Assembly (NCBI GenBank): GCA_027489195.1
Contig: JAIYAG010000101.1
Span: 1-14,305 of the forward strand
DNA length: 14,305 bases
Direction: 5' to 3'
From: Burkholderiales bacterium
GTDB lineage: Bacteria > Pseudomonadota > Gammaproteobacteria > Burkholderiales > Burkholderiaceae_E
The notes beneath the pieces were generated by a model. It worked only from the letters and a program-made list of their open reading frames with translations, was not told the origin of the DNA and made no database searches. Both the position numbers and the translations under genes were made by a program. Position 1 is the first letter of the stretch; each line of letters begins with the position of its first letter. Below, one piece after another: positions 1-8,542 of the stretch.

Positions 1-1
1 C

Positions 2-712
2 GCACTGGCGGCGGCGGTGTTCGGCGTGCTGGTGATCTGGATGAACACCAACCAGTACGCCACCGGCCTCGCGCTGTCGCTGTTCGGCGCGGGCTTCTCG
101 GCCTTCGTCGGCATCGGCTACGTCGGCAAGAAGCTGGCCGAGCGGACCTCCTTCGAGCTGCCCTGGCTGGCCGACCTGCCGCTGGTCGGCGTGGCGCTGT
201 TCCGCCAGCATCCGATGGTCTACCTGACGATCCTCGTGACCGCGTTCACCGCGTGGGTGCTCTACCGCACCCGCACCGGGCTGGTGCTGCGCGCTGTCGG
301 CGAGTCGCCCGAATCGGCGCATGCGCTCGGCTATCCGGTGCGTCCGCTGCGGCTCGCGGCGGTGATGACCGGCGGCGCGCTGTGCGGCGTGTCCGGCGCC
401 TACCTGTCGGTGGTCTACGCGCCGCTGTGGGTCGAGGGCATGGTGGCCGGTCGGGGCTGGATCGCGCTGGCGCTCACCACCTTCGCGACCTGGCGCCCGG
501 CACGCGTCTTGCTCGGTGCCTACCTGTTCGGCGGCGTCACCATGCTGCAGCTCCACCTGCAGGGGCAGGGCGTGCAGTTCCCCAGCCAGGTCATGTCGAT
601 GCTTCCCTACCTCGCGACGATCGTGGTGCTCGTGCTGATCTCCCGCAATCCGACATGGATCCGGATCAACATGCCCGCGTCGCTCGGCAAGCCGTTCCAT
701 CCGGGGCACTGA
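2..712 (+). CDS. BMP-type ABC transporter permease, 3' part (5' end outside window)
   Basis: This is an inner-membrane permease of the branched-chain/nucleoside-type ABC family (BPD_transp_2). The frame is open from base 2, so the start lies upstream; about 236 residues are visible, against roughly 300-320 usual for the family. The visible part has several hydrophobic membrane spans and the family's cytoplasmic signature, GESPESAHALGYPV followed later by GRGWIALAL, which contacts the ATPase. The next gene encodes a BMP-family binding protein, so this is probably the second permease of a nucleoside/purine-type uptake system whose ATPase and first permease lie upstream. The stop codon falls inside a hairpin (700-720). 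The transported substrate is not shown by the sequence; purines are inferred from the downstream guanine deaminase. Confidence 0.88.
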   Translation, partial: ALAAAVFGVLVIWMNTNQYATGLALSLFGAGFSAFVGIGYVGKKLAERTSFELPWLADLPLVGVALFRQHPMVYLTILVTAFTAWVLYRTRTGLVLRAVGESPESAHALGYPVRPLRLAAVMTGGALCGVSGAYLSVVYAPLWVEGMVAGRGWIALALTTFATWRPARVLLGAYLFGGVTMLQLHLQGQGVQFPSQVMSMLPYLATIVVLVLISRNPTWIRINMPASLGKPFHPGH

Positions 713-720
713 GCCCCGGA
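700..720 (+). other. Intercistronic hairpin over the permease stop codon
   Basis: TCCGGGGC (700-707) and GCCCCGGA (713-720) form a perfect 8-bp GC-rich stem with a 5-base loop that contains the TGA stop. A T-containing but mixed stretch follows (CTTCGTCTTT), so it is an imperfect intrinsic terminator. It may instead be an mRNA-stabilising or attenuating element separating permease from binding-protein expression. A second repeat, GGACGG (718-723) with CCGTCC (745-750), shares bases 718-720 and would compete with it. Confidence 0.5.
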
Positions 721-795
721 CGGTATCCTTCGTCTTTCAGTTCGCCGTCCATCGTCACCTCAAGTCCATCCGACGAGAATCCCCCAGGAGCCAGG

Positions 796-1950
<1,155 letters not shown>

Positions 1951-1956
1951 GGCGCG

Positions 1957-2955
1957 ATGATCGAGGCCACGCACTGGCATCCGGTCGCGCAGGTCGAGGA
2001 CCTGCGCGACACCCCGCTCGCCGCGACGCTGCTCGGGCACGCGCTCGTGCTGTGGCGCGACGGGCAGGGGGCGGCCCATGCGTGGTCCGATCGCTGCCCG
2101 CACCGCGGGGCGAGCCTGTCCCGCGGCCGTGTCGTGCCGGTGCCCGAGGCGCCGGGCGGCGCGCGGCTCGAGTGCCCGTACCACGGCTGGTCGTTCGGGG
2201 CGGACGCCCGCGTGGCCCGCGTCCCGGCGCTGCCCGACTTCGTGCCGCCGGCGACACACCGGGCGCATGCGCACGAGGTGCTCGAGCGCAACGGCCTCGT
2301 CTGGGTCCGGCTCGAGCCGGGTGAACCCGACCTGCCGGCCTTCGCTGCCGAGGACGATGGTCGGCTGCGCAAGGTCAACTGCGGGCCGTACGAGGTCGCG
2401 ACGAGCGCGCCGCGCGTCGTCGAGAACTTCCTCGACATGTCGCACTTCGGGTTCGTGCACGAGGGCAGCCTCGGTGACCGCGCCCATCCCGAGATCCCCG
2501 ACTACCGGGTCGAGGACACGCCCACCGGCGTGCTGGCCACCGGATGCCGCGCCTGGCAGCCGGTCTCGAGCATCCACGCCACGGGCGGCGCGATGGTCGA
2601 CTACACCTACGAGGTCGTCGGCCCGTACAGCTGCGTGCTCACCAAGGCGCCCGAGGCCGACAAGGTCGCGATCGACGGGTTCCGCGAATCGATCGCCCTC
2701 TTCGTCTGCCCGACCGGCCCGGAGTCCTGCCGCGTCTGGATCCGGATGGCGATGACCGACTTCGCCTCGCCCGACGCCGCGATGCGCGTCTTCCAGGACG
2801 CGATCTTCGGCGAGGACCTGCCGGTGCTCGAGTCGCAGCGTCCGAAGTGCCTGCCGCTCGATCCCAGGGCGGAGCTGCACTGCGCGGCCGACAAGGCGTC
2901 GGCCGCCTACCGGCGCTACCTCGGCCGGATCGGCGTGTCCTTCGGCACCTGCTGA
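1957..2955 (+). CDS. Rieske [2Fe-2S] non-heme iron oxygenase, alpha-type subunit
   Basis: This is a 332-residue oxygenase. The Rieske cluster ligands are visible as CPH (Cys47, His49) and CPYH (Cys73, His76). The catalytic domain has the mononuclear-iron segment ENFLDMSHFGFVH (Asp160, His163, His168), and Asp287 in GEDLPVLESQ is the likely third iron ligand. The length and the C-terminal ELHCAADKASAAYRRYL segment fit the vanillate O-demethylase/HpxD/NdmA-like group rather than the longer dioxygenase alpha subunits. AAGG just before ATG 1957 and a 6-base gap to the BMP stop indicate translational coupling. Known purine-acting members include HpxD (hypoxanthine oxidation) and NdmA/B (methylxanthine N-demethylation); with the BMP and guanine deaminase genes, a purine substrate is a reasonable inference. 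No ferredoxin reductase gene is in the window, so electrons must come from a partner encoded elsewhere. Confidence 0.9.
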   Translation: MIEATHWHPVAQVEDLRDTPLAATLLGHALVLWRDGQGAAHAWSDRCPHRGASLSRGRVVPVPEAPGGARLECPYHGWSFGADARVARVPALPDFVPPATHRAHAHEVLERNGLVWVRLEPGEPDLPAFAAEDDGRLRKVNCGPYEVATSAPRVVENFLDMSHFGFVHEGSLGDRAHPEIPDYRVEDTPTGVLATGCRAWQPVSSIHATGGAMVDYTYEVVGPYSCVLTKAPEADKVAIDGFRESIALFVCPTGPESCRVWIRMAMTDFASPDAAMRVFQDAIFGEDLPVLESQRPKCLPLDPRAELHCAADKASAAYRRYLGRIGVSFGTC

Positions 2956-3245
2956 GCCGGCGACCGGGCGCGCCGACCGCGCCAGGTGGCCACCAGGATC
3001 AGGGACGCCAGCCCCAGCGTGACCGCGTTGGCCAGGATCACCGGCCAGGCGTCGGTCATCACCCCGTAGAGCAGCCACAGCGCGACCCCGGTGGTGAACA
3101 GCGCGTACATCCGCAGCGACACGCCGTCGGTGCTGCCGGCGCGCAGCGTCAGCAGCGCCTGGGGCACGAAGGACAGGGTGGTCAGGGTGGCGGCGACGTA
3201 GCCGACCAGTTCGGGGTGGAGCGATTCGGGCGTCATGGCCCGCAT
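2916..3245 (-). CDS. SemiSWEET-family (MtN3-like) small sugar transporter
   Basis: This is a membrane protein of about 109 residues with three predicted helices, the half-transporter unit that dimerises in bacterial SemiSWEETs. Helix 1 carries the conserved Pro-Gln (FVPQ, residues 26-29). Helix 2 contains ALWLLYG (residues 55-61). Helix 3 has ILANAV with the conserved sugar-pocket Asn (Asn72). ATG at 3245 has a GGCGG-type weak ribosome site 7 bases away; an in-frame ATG three codons later (3236) is equally possible. A basic tail follows the last helix. The gene converges on the Rieske gene and its last 40 bases are antisense to that gene's 3' end. Family members move mono- or disaccharides down their gradient; the substrate here cannot be read from the sequence. 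It has no obvious link to the purine genes. Confidence 0.85.
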   Translation of the reverse strand: MRAMTPESLHPELVGYVAATLTTLSFVPQALLTLRAGSTDGVSLRMYALFTTGVALWLLYGVMTDAWPVILANAVTLGLASLILVATWRGRRARSPAQQVPKDTPIRPR

Positions 3246-3402
3246 GGTGCCACCGCCGCCGGCCTGCCGAGCGTCCGAGCGGTCGCCGGGGCGCCCGGGT
3301 GCCGAACTCCGGGGCGGGGTGGGGTCATGTCCGCCAGGATGCAAGGCTGGGCTAGCATGCGCGACCAACGCCTTCATCCCCAGCCGGGAGTCATCGACCA
3401 TC

Positions 3403-4278
3403 ATGAAGCGCATCGCCCTGTTCCTCCTGACCAACCTCGCCGTGATGCTGGTGCTCGGCCTCGCCGTGAACCTGCTCGGCCTGAACGGGTTCCTCAGCGC
3501 CAACGGCCTGAACCTCGGGCAGCTGCTCGGGTTCTCGCTGATCATGGGCTTCGGCGGCGCGTTCATCTCGCTGCTGATCAGCAAGCCGATGGCCAAGCGC
3601 TCGGTCGGCGCGGTCGTCATCAACGACTCGCAGGATCCCACCCACATGTGGATCGTGCAGACCGTCGCCCGCTTCGCCGACAAGGCCGGCATCAAGATGC
3701 CCGAGGTCGCGATCTACGAGGGCGAGCCCAACGCCTTCGCCACCGGCGCGTTCAAGAACTCGGCGCTGGTCGCGGTCTCCACCGGGCTGCTGCAGTCGAT
3801 GCAGCGTCAGGAGGTCGAGGCGGTGATCGGCCACGAGGTCGCCCACGTCGCCAACGGCGACATGGTCACGATGACGCTGATCCAGGGCGTGATGAACACC
3901 TTCGTCGTGTTCATCTCGCGGGTGGTCGGCTACTTCGTCGACAAGGTGGTGCTGCGCAACCAGAACGACGGCCCCGGCATCGGCTACTACGTGACCACCG
4001 TGGTCATGGACATCCTGCTCGGCGTGCTGGCCGCGATCGTCGTCGCCTGGTTCTCGCGGCAGCGCGAGTTCCGTGCCGATGCGGGCGCCGCCCAGCTGAT
4101 GGGCCGCAAGGAGCCGATGATGGGTGCGCTCGCGCGCCTGGGTGGCCTCGATCCGGGCGAGATGCCCAAGACCGTGCAGGCGATGGGGATCAGCGGCCGT
4201 CCGAGCAGCATCATGGCGCTGTTCTCCTCCCACCCGCCGATGGAGCAGCGCATCGCCGCGCTGCAGGCGCTGAAGTAA
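3403..4278 (+). CDS. htpX: HtpX-type M48 membrane zinc metalloprotease
   Basis: This is a 291-residue inner-membrane protease of the HtpX family, which removes damaged or misfolded membrane proteins. ATG 3403 gives the standard N-terminus MKRIALFLLTNLAVM. Two N-terminal membrane helices (about residues 5-25 and 37-60) are followed by the catalytic HEVAH motif (144-148) with the third zinc ligand Glu222 in SRQREFRADAGA. Two more helices lie at about 157-177 and 195-217, and the conserved SSHPPMEQRIAAL closes the protein. The length matches the family. GGGAG at 3386-3390 is 12 bases from the start, a loose ribosome site. TAGCAT at 3353-3358 could be a -10 box, but no good -35 is seen. The gene stands alone between a divergent SemiSWEET gene and a terminator, so it looks like an independent unit inside the purine locus. 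Confidence 0.95.
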   Translation: MKRIALFLLTNLAVMLVLGLAVNLLGLNGFLSANGLNLGQLLGFSLIMGFGGAFISLLISKPMAKRSVGAVVINDSQDPTHMWIVQTVARFADKAGIKMPEVAIYEGEPNAFATGAFKNSALVAVSTGLLQSMQRQEVEAVIGHEVAHVANGDMVTMTLIQGVMNTFVVFISRVVGYFVDKVVLRNQNDGPGIGYYVTTVVMDILLGVLAAIVVAWFSRQREFRADAGAAQLMGRKEPMMGALARLGGLDPGEMPKTVQAMGISGRPSSIMALFSSHPPMEQRIAALQALK

Positions 4279-4282
4279 GGCA

Positions 4283-4309
4283 CGACGCCCGGCCCAGGCC
4301 GGGTCGTCG
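4283..4309 (+). terminator. First hairpin after htpX
   Basis: CGACG-CCCGGC (4283-4293) pairs with GCCGGG-T-CGTCG (4298-4309) around a CCAG loop, 11 base pairs with one bulged T at 4304. It begins 4 bases after the htpX stop and lacks a T-run of its own, so it probably works with the next hairpin or protects the mRNA 3' end. Confidence 0.45.
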
Positions 4310-4315
4310 GGCGCG

Positions 4316-4349
4316 GACGGGCGCGACGCGAGTCGCGCCCGTCGCGTTT
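4316..4349 (+). terminator. Strong hairpin terminator after htpX
   Basis: GACGGGCGCGAC (4316-4327) and GTCGCGCCCGTC (4332-4343) form a perfect 12-bp stem with a GCGA loop, followed by GCGTTTG. The T-run is short, as often in GC-rich genomes. It separates htpX from the second BMP/guanine deaminase unit. Confidence 0.65.
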
Positions 4350-4378
4350 GGGGCCGTGCGCGGCGCCCGACGTAGAAT
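4348..4378 (+). promoter_or_regulatory. Candidate promoter of the second BMP / guanine deaminase unit
   Basis: TAGAAT (4373-4378) matches the sigma70 -10 box at five of six bases. TTGGGG (4348-4353) is a poor -35 with 19-base spacing. It sits directly after the htpX terminator and about 75 bases before the GTG start at 4455, the expected place for a new promoter. Confidence 0.4.
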
Positions 4379-4454
4379 CGCCGCCCTGCCCGCTGCCGCG
4401 GGCCACCGGGCGCTGCAGCCGGCCTGACTGCAGCCGTGTTCGAGGACCAACCAC

Positions 4455-5630
4455 GTGAACGACGACCGATTCGTCGAAAACCTCGCCGTCGCAGGGCCCG
4501 CCGCCCCGCCTCGGCGGGCTGCACTGCATTCGCTCGCCGCGGCCGCGCTCGGCGCGCCGTCTCTGGCCGTGCCCCTGGCCGCCGCACTGCCCCGTCCCGC
4601 CGCCGCCCAGGCGAGCGCCCCCGCCAAGACGCTGCTGAAGGTCGGCTTCGTCTACGTGAGCCCGCTGTCCGACGCCGGCTGGACACACCAGCACGACCTC
4701 GGCCGCCTCGAGCTCGAGCAGACGTTCGGCGCGCGCATCGCCACCCGCTTCGTCGAGAAGGTCGCCGAGGGCGCCGACGCCGAGCGCGTCATCCGTGATC
4801 TCGCGGCGCAGGACCACCGCCTGATCTTCACGACCTCGTTCGGCTACATGGAGCCGACGCTGCGCGTCGCCCGCGACTTCCCCGCCATCGCCTTCGAGCA
4901 TGCGTCCGGCTACAAGACCGCGACCAACGTGGCGACCTACAACGCGCGCTTCTACGAGGGCCGCTACCTCGGCGGGCTCGTCGCCGGCCGCGCGACGCGC
5001 TCGAACGTCATCGGCTACGTCGCCGCCTTCCCGATTCCCGAGGTCCTGCAGGGCATCAACGCGTTCATGCTGGGCGCGCGCTCGGTGAACCCTAAGGCGC
5101 AGCTGCGGCTCGTCTGGACCAGCAGCTGGTTCGACCCCGGCCTGGAGCGCGACGCCGCATTCACGCTGGCCGGGCAGGGCGCCGACGTGCTGACCCACCA
5201 TACCGACTCGTCGGCCGTGCCGCAGGCGGCCGAGGCCCGCGGACTGCGGGTCGTCGGCTACCATTCGGACATGAGCCGCGCCGCGCCGAAGGCCCACCTC
5301 GCTTCGGTGACCCACCACTGGGGCCGCTATTGCGTGCAGCGCACCCAGGCCGTGCTCGACGGCACCTGGCGCAGCCGGAGCACCTGGGGCGGCCTGAAGG
5401 ACGGCATGGTGCGCGTCGGACCGCTCGCCCCCGATCTGCCCGGCGACACCGCGACGCTGCTGCGCGCCCGCGAGGCCGACCTGGTCGCGGGCCGGCTGCA
5501 TCCGTTCACCGGCCCGATCCGCGACAACGAGGGGCGGGTCCGGCTGCAGCAGGGCACGATGGGCGACGAGGACCTCAACCGCATCGACTGGCTGGTCGAG
5601 GGCGTCGTCGGAAAGATCCCCAGGAGCTGA
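4455..5630 (+). CDS. Second BMP-family substrate-binding protein (paralogue, non-lipoprotein)
   Basis: This is a 391-residue BMP-fold binding protein closely paralogous to the one at 796-1950. It shares the GFVYVxPxxDAGW opening, FVEKVxEGxDAERVIRDL, FPIPEVLxxINAxxLGA, the HTDSSAVPQAAE segment and the GKIP end. The start is GTG 4455 with GAGGA (4442-4446) 8 bases upstream. Unlike the first copy it has no lipobox. Arg20-Arg21 precede an Ala/Leu-rich hydrophobic stretch and a likely AQA cleavage site near residue 53, so it should be a soluble periplasmic protein, possibly Tat-exported although the motif (PPRRAALHSL) is not a strict Tat consensus. It has 4 bases to the next start (TTG 5635), so it is coupled to the guanine deaminase. 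It may deliver a different purine to the same permeases; that is inference. Confidence 0.88.
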   Translation: MNDDRFVENLAVAGPAAPPRRAALHSLAAAALGAPSLAVPLAAALPRPAAAQASAPAKTLLKVGFVYVSPLSDAGWTHQHDLGRLELEQTFGARIATRFVEKVAEGADAERVIRDLAAQDHRLIFTTSFGYMEPTLRVARDFPAIAFEHASGYKTATNVATYNARFYEGRYLGGLVAGRATRSNVIGYVAAFPIPEVLQGINAFMLGARSVNPKAQLRLVWTSSWFDPGLERDAAFTLAGQGADVLTHHTDSSAVPQAAEARGLRVVGYHSDMSRAAPKAHLASVTHHWGRYCVQRTQAVLDGTWRSRSTWGGLKDGMVRVGPLAPDLPGDTATLLRAREADLVAGRLHPFTGPIRDNEGRVRLQQGTMGDEDLNRIDWLVEGVVGKIPRS

Positions 5631-5634
5631 GCGC

Positions 5635-6963
5635 TTGGCCGACGTCGCGATCCGAGCCGATTTCCTGCACTGCCTGCGCGACCCGGGCCTCGACGGGTCC
5701 GACGCGGGTGCGGTCGAGCACGTGCGCGACGGCGTGCTGCTGATCCGCGACGGACGCATCGAGCGCCTGGCGCCGGCGGCCGCGCTGCTGCCCCAGCTCG
5801 GCCCCGACGTCCTGGTGCACGACCGGCGCGGCACGCTGGTCGTGCCCGGCTTCGTCGACACGCACGTGCATTTCCCGCAGGTCGACGTGATCGCCAGCTA
5901 CGGCACCCAGCTGCTCGACTGGCTGGAGCGCTACACCTTCCCCGAGGAGCAGCGCTTCGCCGACGCCGAGCATGCGAGGGCGGCCGCATCGTTCTTCCTC
6001 GACCGGCTGCTCGAGAACGGCACCACGACCGCGAGCGTCTTCTGCACCGTGCATCCGGGCTCGGTCGACGCCTTCTTCGAGGCGTCCGAGGCGCGCGGCC
6101 TGCTGATGGTCGCCGGCAAGTGCCTGATGGACCGTCACGCGCCCGACGGGCTGCGCGACACCACGCCGGGCGGCATCGACGACAGCCGCGCGCTGATCGA
6201 GCGCTGGCACGGCCGCGGCCGCTCGCGCTATTCGATCACGGTGCGCTTCGCGGTCACCTCGACCGAGGCCCAGCTCGAGGCCGCCGGGCGTCTGGCCGCC
6301 GAGCATCCGACGGTACACGTGCAGAGCCACGTCGCCGAGAACCGCGACGAGGTGGCCTGGGTGGCGCGGCTGTTCCCCGAGCGGCGCAGCTACCTGGACG
6401 TCTACGACCACTACGGCCTGCTGCGCGAGCGTGCCGTCTACGCGCACTGCATCTGGCTCGACGACGCCGACCGCGCGCGGCTGGCCGCCTCCGGCACGGC
6501 CGCCTCGTTCTGCCCGACCTCGAACCTGTTCATCGGCAGCGGCCTGTACGACCTGCGCCAGGCGATCGCGGCCGGCCATCCGCTCGGGCTCGGCACCGAC
6601 GTCGGCGGCGGCACCGGCTACTCGATGCTGCGCACGCTCGGCGAGGCGTACAAGGTGCAGCAGCTGCTGGGCATCTCGCTGCACCCGGCCTACGCGCTGT
6701 ACCTCGCCACGCTGGGCGGCGCGCGCTCGATGTACCTGGGCGACCGCATCGGCAGCCTGCAGCCCGGGCGCGACGCGGACCTCGCGGTCCTCGACCCGGC
6801 GGGCACGCCGCTGCTGGCGCGCCGCACGGCGCTGCGCGACGACCCGCTCGACACCTTCTTCGCGCTCGCCACGCTCGCCGACGACCGCGGCGTGCTCGAG
6901 ACCTGGGCGGCGGGCGTGCCGGTGCATCGCCGCGCGGGCGCGGCACCCGTCGCTCGCCCCTGA
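5635..6963 (+). CDS. guaD: Guanine deaminase (amidohydrolase superfamily)
   Basis: This 442-residue cytosolic zinc hydrolase converts guanine to xanthine and ammonia; the length matches bacterial GuaD (about 440). It shows PGFVDTHVHFPQ (His77, His79 metal ligands), GTTTASVF, the HVQSHVAEN segment (His232, Glu235), AHCIWL (His271) and GTDVGGGTGYSML (Asp322). The start is TTG 5635, supported by AGGAG (5622-5626) 8 bases upstream, which lies inside the end of the preceding BMP gene. No better ATG precedes the conserved N-terminal strand. One oddity is the substrate-contact segment usually written PRFA: here it is VRFA (Val203-Arg204), so the conserved Pro is replaced while the Arg is kept. Activity on a related purine such as 8-oxoguanine or a methylated guanine is possible. 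Genes on both sides suggest an operon with BMP uptake. Confidence 0.9.
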   Translation: MADVAIRADFLHCLRDPGLDGSDAGAVEHVRDGVLLIRDGRIERLAPAAALLPQLGPDVLVHDRRGTLVVPGFVDTHVHFPQVDVIASYGTQLLDWLERYTFPEEQRFADAEHARAAASFFLDRLLENGTTTASVFCTVHPGSVDAFFEASEARGLLMVAGKCLMDRHAPDGLRDTTPGGIDDSRALIERWHGRGRSRYSITVRFAVTSTEAQLEAAGRLAAEHPTVHVQSHVAENRDEVAWVARLFPERRSYLDVYDHYGLLRERAVYAHCIWLDDADRARLAASGTAASFCPTSNLFIGSGLYDLRQAIAAGHPLGLGTDVGGGTGYSMLRTLGEAYKVQQLLGISLHPAYALYLATLGGARSMYLGDRIGSLQPGRDADLAVLDPAGTPLLARRTALRDDPLDTFFALATLADDRGVLETWAAGVPVHRRAGAAPVARP

Positions 6964-6977
6964 ACGGAGCCGCCTTC

Positions 6978-7745
6978 GTGCCGAAGGCCGTCGTCGTCCT
7001 CGTGCACGGCCCCTGTCTCGGGCCCTGGGTGTGGGACGACGGGCACGACGGCCTGCGCCCGCGCCTCGAGGCGCTCGGACTCCGCTGCTTCGCCCCCGAC
7101 CTTCACGAGGCCTGGCCTGCCGGACCGTGGTCGCGCCGCGCGGCGCACCTGCCGCTGTCGCGCTACATCGACCGGCTGCACGCGATGCTCGAGCCCATCG
7201 AGGGCCCGAAGATCCTCGTCGGCCACTCGATGGGCGCGCGCGTGGTCGAGGGGCTGATCGCGCGCGGCGCGCACGACGGCGCGGTGCTGATCTCGCCGAC
7301 GCCGCCCGACGGGCTGGAGGCGGCCGCCCGCGGCCTCGCCGCGCGTCACCCGGCGGCGCTCGCCCGCGCGCTGCTCGCCCGCCGTCCGCTGCTGCTGCTC
7401 GGCGAGCCGGGGCAGGCCGATCCGGTCCGCGTGCGCGAGCTGCTGCTCGGGGCCCGGGCGTCCGATGCGCTGGCGGCGCGCGTCGCGGCCGCGCTGCGCG
7501 ACGAGTCCTTTGCCGCCTGCCTCGACTGGCTGCGGCCGCAGCCGGTGCCGCGCGACGCCGGCGTGCCGGTGCTGGCGATCTCCGGCCGCGACGATCCGCT
7601 GGTGACGCCGGCCGCGCTGCGCCGCACCGCGGTCGCCTGGGACGCGGTCGCGCATGTCGTGCCGCACGCCGGCCACTGCCCGATGCTCGGCGACGGCGCC
7701 GGCATCGTCGCCCGCCACGTCGAGCGCTGGCTGTTCGATACCTGA
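6978..7745 (+). CDS. Alpha/beta hydrolase (Ser-His-Asp type)
   Basis: This is a 255-residue alpha/beta-fold hydrolase. It has the oxyanion segment LVHGPCLGPWVWDD (from residue 8), the nucleophile elbow GHSMG (Ser84), acidic Asp205 in ISGRDDPLVTP and His233 in PHAGHCPM, so the catalytic triad is complete. GTG 6978 is chosen because GGAG (6966-6969) lies 8 bases upstream and the conserved first strand follows at once; no in-frame ATG precedes the HG motif. It starts 14 bases after the guanine deaminase stop and 21 bases before the next hydrolase, so all three are probably co-transcribed. The family covers esterases, lactonases, C-C hydrolases and haloperoxidase-like enzymes; the short cap between residues 105 and 190 is Ala/Leu-rich and does not identify the substrate. 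Confidence 0.85.
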   Translation: MPKAVVVLVHGPCLGPWVWDDGHDGLRPRLEALGLRCFAPDLHEAWPAGPWSRRAAHLPLSRYIDRLHAMLEPIEGPKILVGHSMGARVVEGLIARGAHDGAVLISPTPPDGLEAAARGLAARHPAALARALLARRPLLLLGEPGQADPVRVRELLLGARASDALAARVAAALRDESFAACLDWLRPQPVPRDAGVPVLAISGRDDPLVTPAALRRTAVAWDAVAHVVPHAGHCPMLGDGAGIVARHVERWLFDT

Positions 7746-7766
7746 ATCTTTCGCAAGGAGCCTGGC

Positions 7767-8495
7767 ATGATCGAACGGCATCTCGAGATCGCGGCCCGTG
7801 ACGGGTCGATGAACACCTTCGTCGTGCATCCCGACGAGGGTGGCCCCCATCCGGTGGTGCTGTTCTACATGGACGCGCCCGGCAAGCGGGAGGAGCTGCA
7901 CGACATGGCCCGCCGCATCGCGTCGGTGGGCTACTACGTGGTGCTGCCCAACCTCTACTACCGAACGGTGCGGGACTTCACGCTGGTGCGCGACGAGCCC
8001 GGCATGGCCCGGATGTTCGAGCTGATGGGGACGCTCACCAACGCGCTGGTGGCGAGCGACACCGGCGCGATGCTGGCGCTGGTCGACGGTGATCCGAAGG
8101 CCGACGCCACGCGGGTCGGCGCGGTCGGCTACTGCATGAGCGGGCCGTTCGTGCTGGCCGCGGCCGCGCACCATCCGCGCCTGCGCTGCGTGGCGTCCAT
8201 CTACGGCGCCAACCTGGTCACCGATCGCGAGGACTCCGCGCACCGGATGCTCGACCGCGTGCGCTGCGACACCTACTTCGCCTGCGCGGAGATCGACACC
8301 TGGGCGCCGCCCGAGACGGTGGCGACCCTGGAGGCGGCGCTCGCGCAGGCGGGCACGCCCTATCGGCTGGAGTGGTATCCGGGGGCGCAGCACGGCTTCG
8401 CGTTCCCCCAGCGGGCAGGCATCTACGACAAGCCGAGCGCCGAGCGGCACTGGCAGCGGCTGTTCGCGCTGTTCGAGCGCAACCTCAAGCGCTGA
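7767..8495 (+). CDS. Dienelactone hydrolase family protein
   Basis: This is a 242-residue alpha/beta hydrolase of the dienelactone hydrolase (DLH) family, typical in length. The nucleophile is a cysteine in VGYCMSG (Cys123), as in true DLH enzymes, with Asp177 in AEIDTWAP and His209 in GAQHGFAF completing the triad. The early GSMNTFVVHP and VLFYMDAPG segments are characteristic of the family. ATG 7767 has a strong ribosome site, AAGGAG (7755-7760), 6 bases upstream. DLH proteins open lactone rings such as carboxymethylenebutenolide, and many homologues act on unrelated esters. Next to a second alpha/beta hydrolase and downstream of a deaminase, it may cleave a ring-opened intermediate or a conjugate, but no aromatic ring-cleavage gene is in the window. 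It has no signal peptide, so it is cytosolic. Confidence 0.9.
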   Translation: MIERHLEIAARDGSMNTFVVHPDEGGPHPVVLFYMDAPGKREELHDMARRIASVGYYVVLPNLYYRTVRDFTLVRDEPGMARMFELMGTLTNALVASDTGAMLALVDGDPKADATRVGAVGYCMSGPFVLAAAAHHPRLRCVASIYGANLVTDREDSAHRMLDRVRCDTYFACAEIDTWAPPETVATLEAALAQAGTPYRLEWYPGAQHGFAFPQRAGIYDKPSAERHWQRLFALFERNLKR

Positions 8496-8542
8496 GCCCG
8501 CGCCGGCCCGGGCACCCACCGCGACACCGCAGGGACACACCG

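Noticed and set aside
3353..3358. TAGCAT as the htpX promoter -10 box
   Set aside because: There is no acceptable -35 at 16-18 bases and no sigma32-type pattern, so it is mentioned only in the htpX entry.
2544..4427. A 627-codon plus-strand frame from the Rieske gene across htpX
   Set aside because: It overlaps two well-supported genes in another frame and shows only frame-shifted, Arg/Gly-rich composition.
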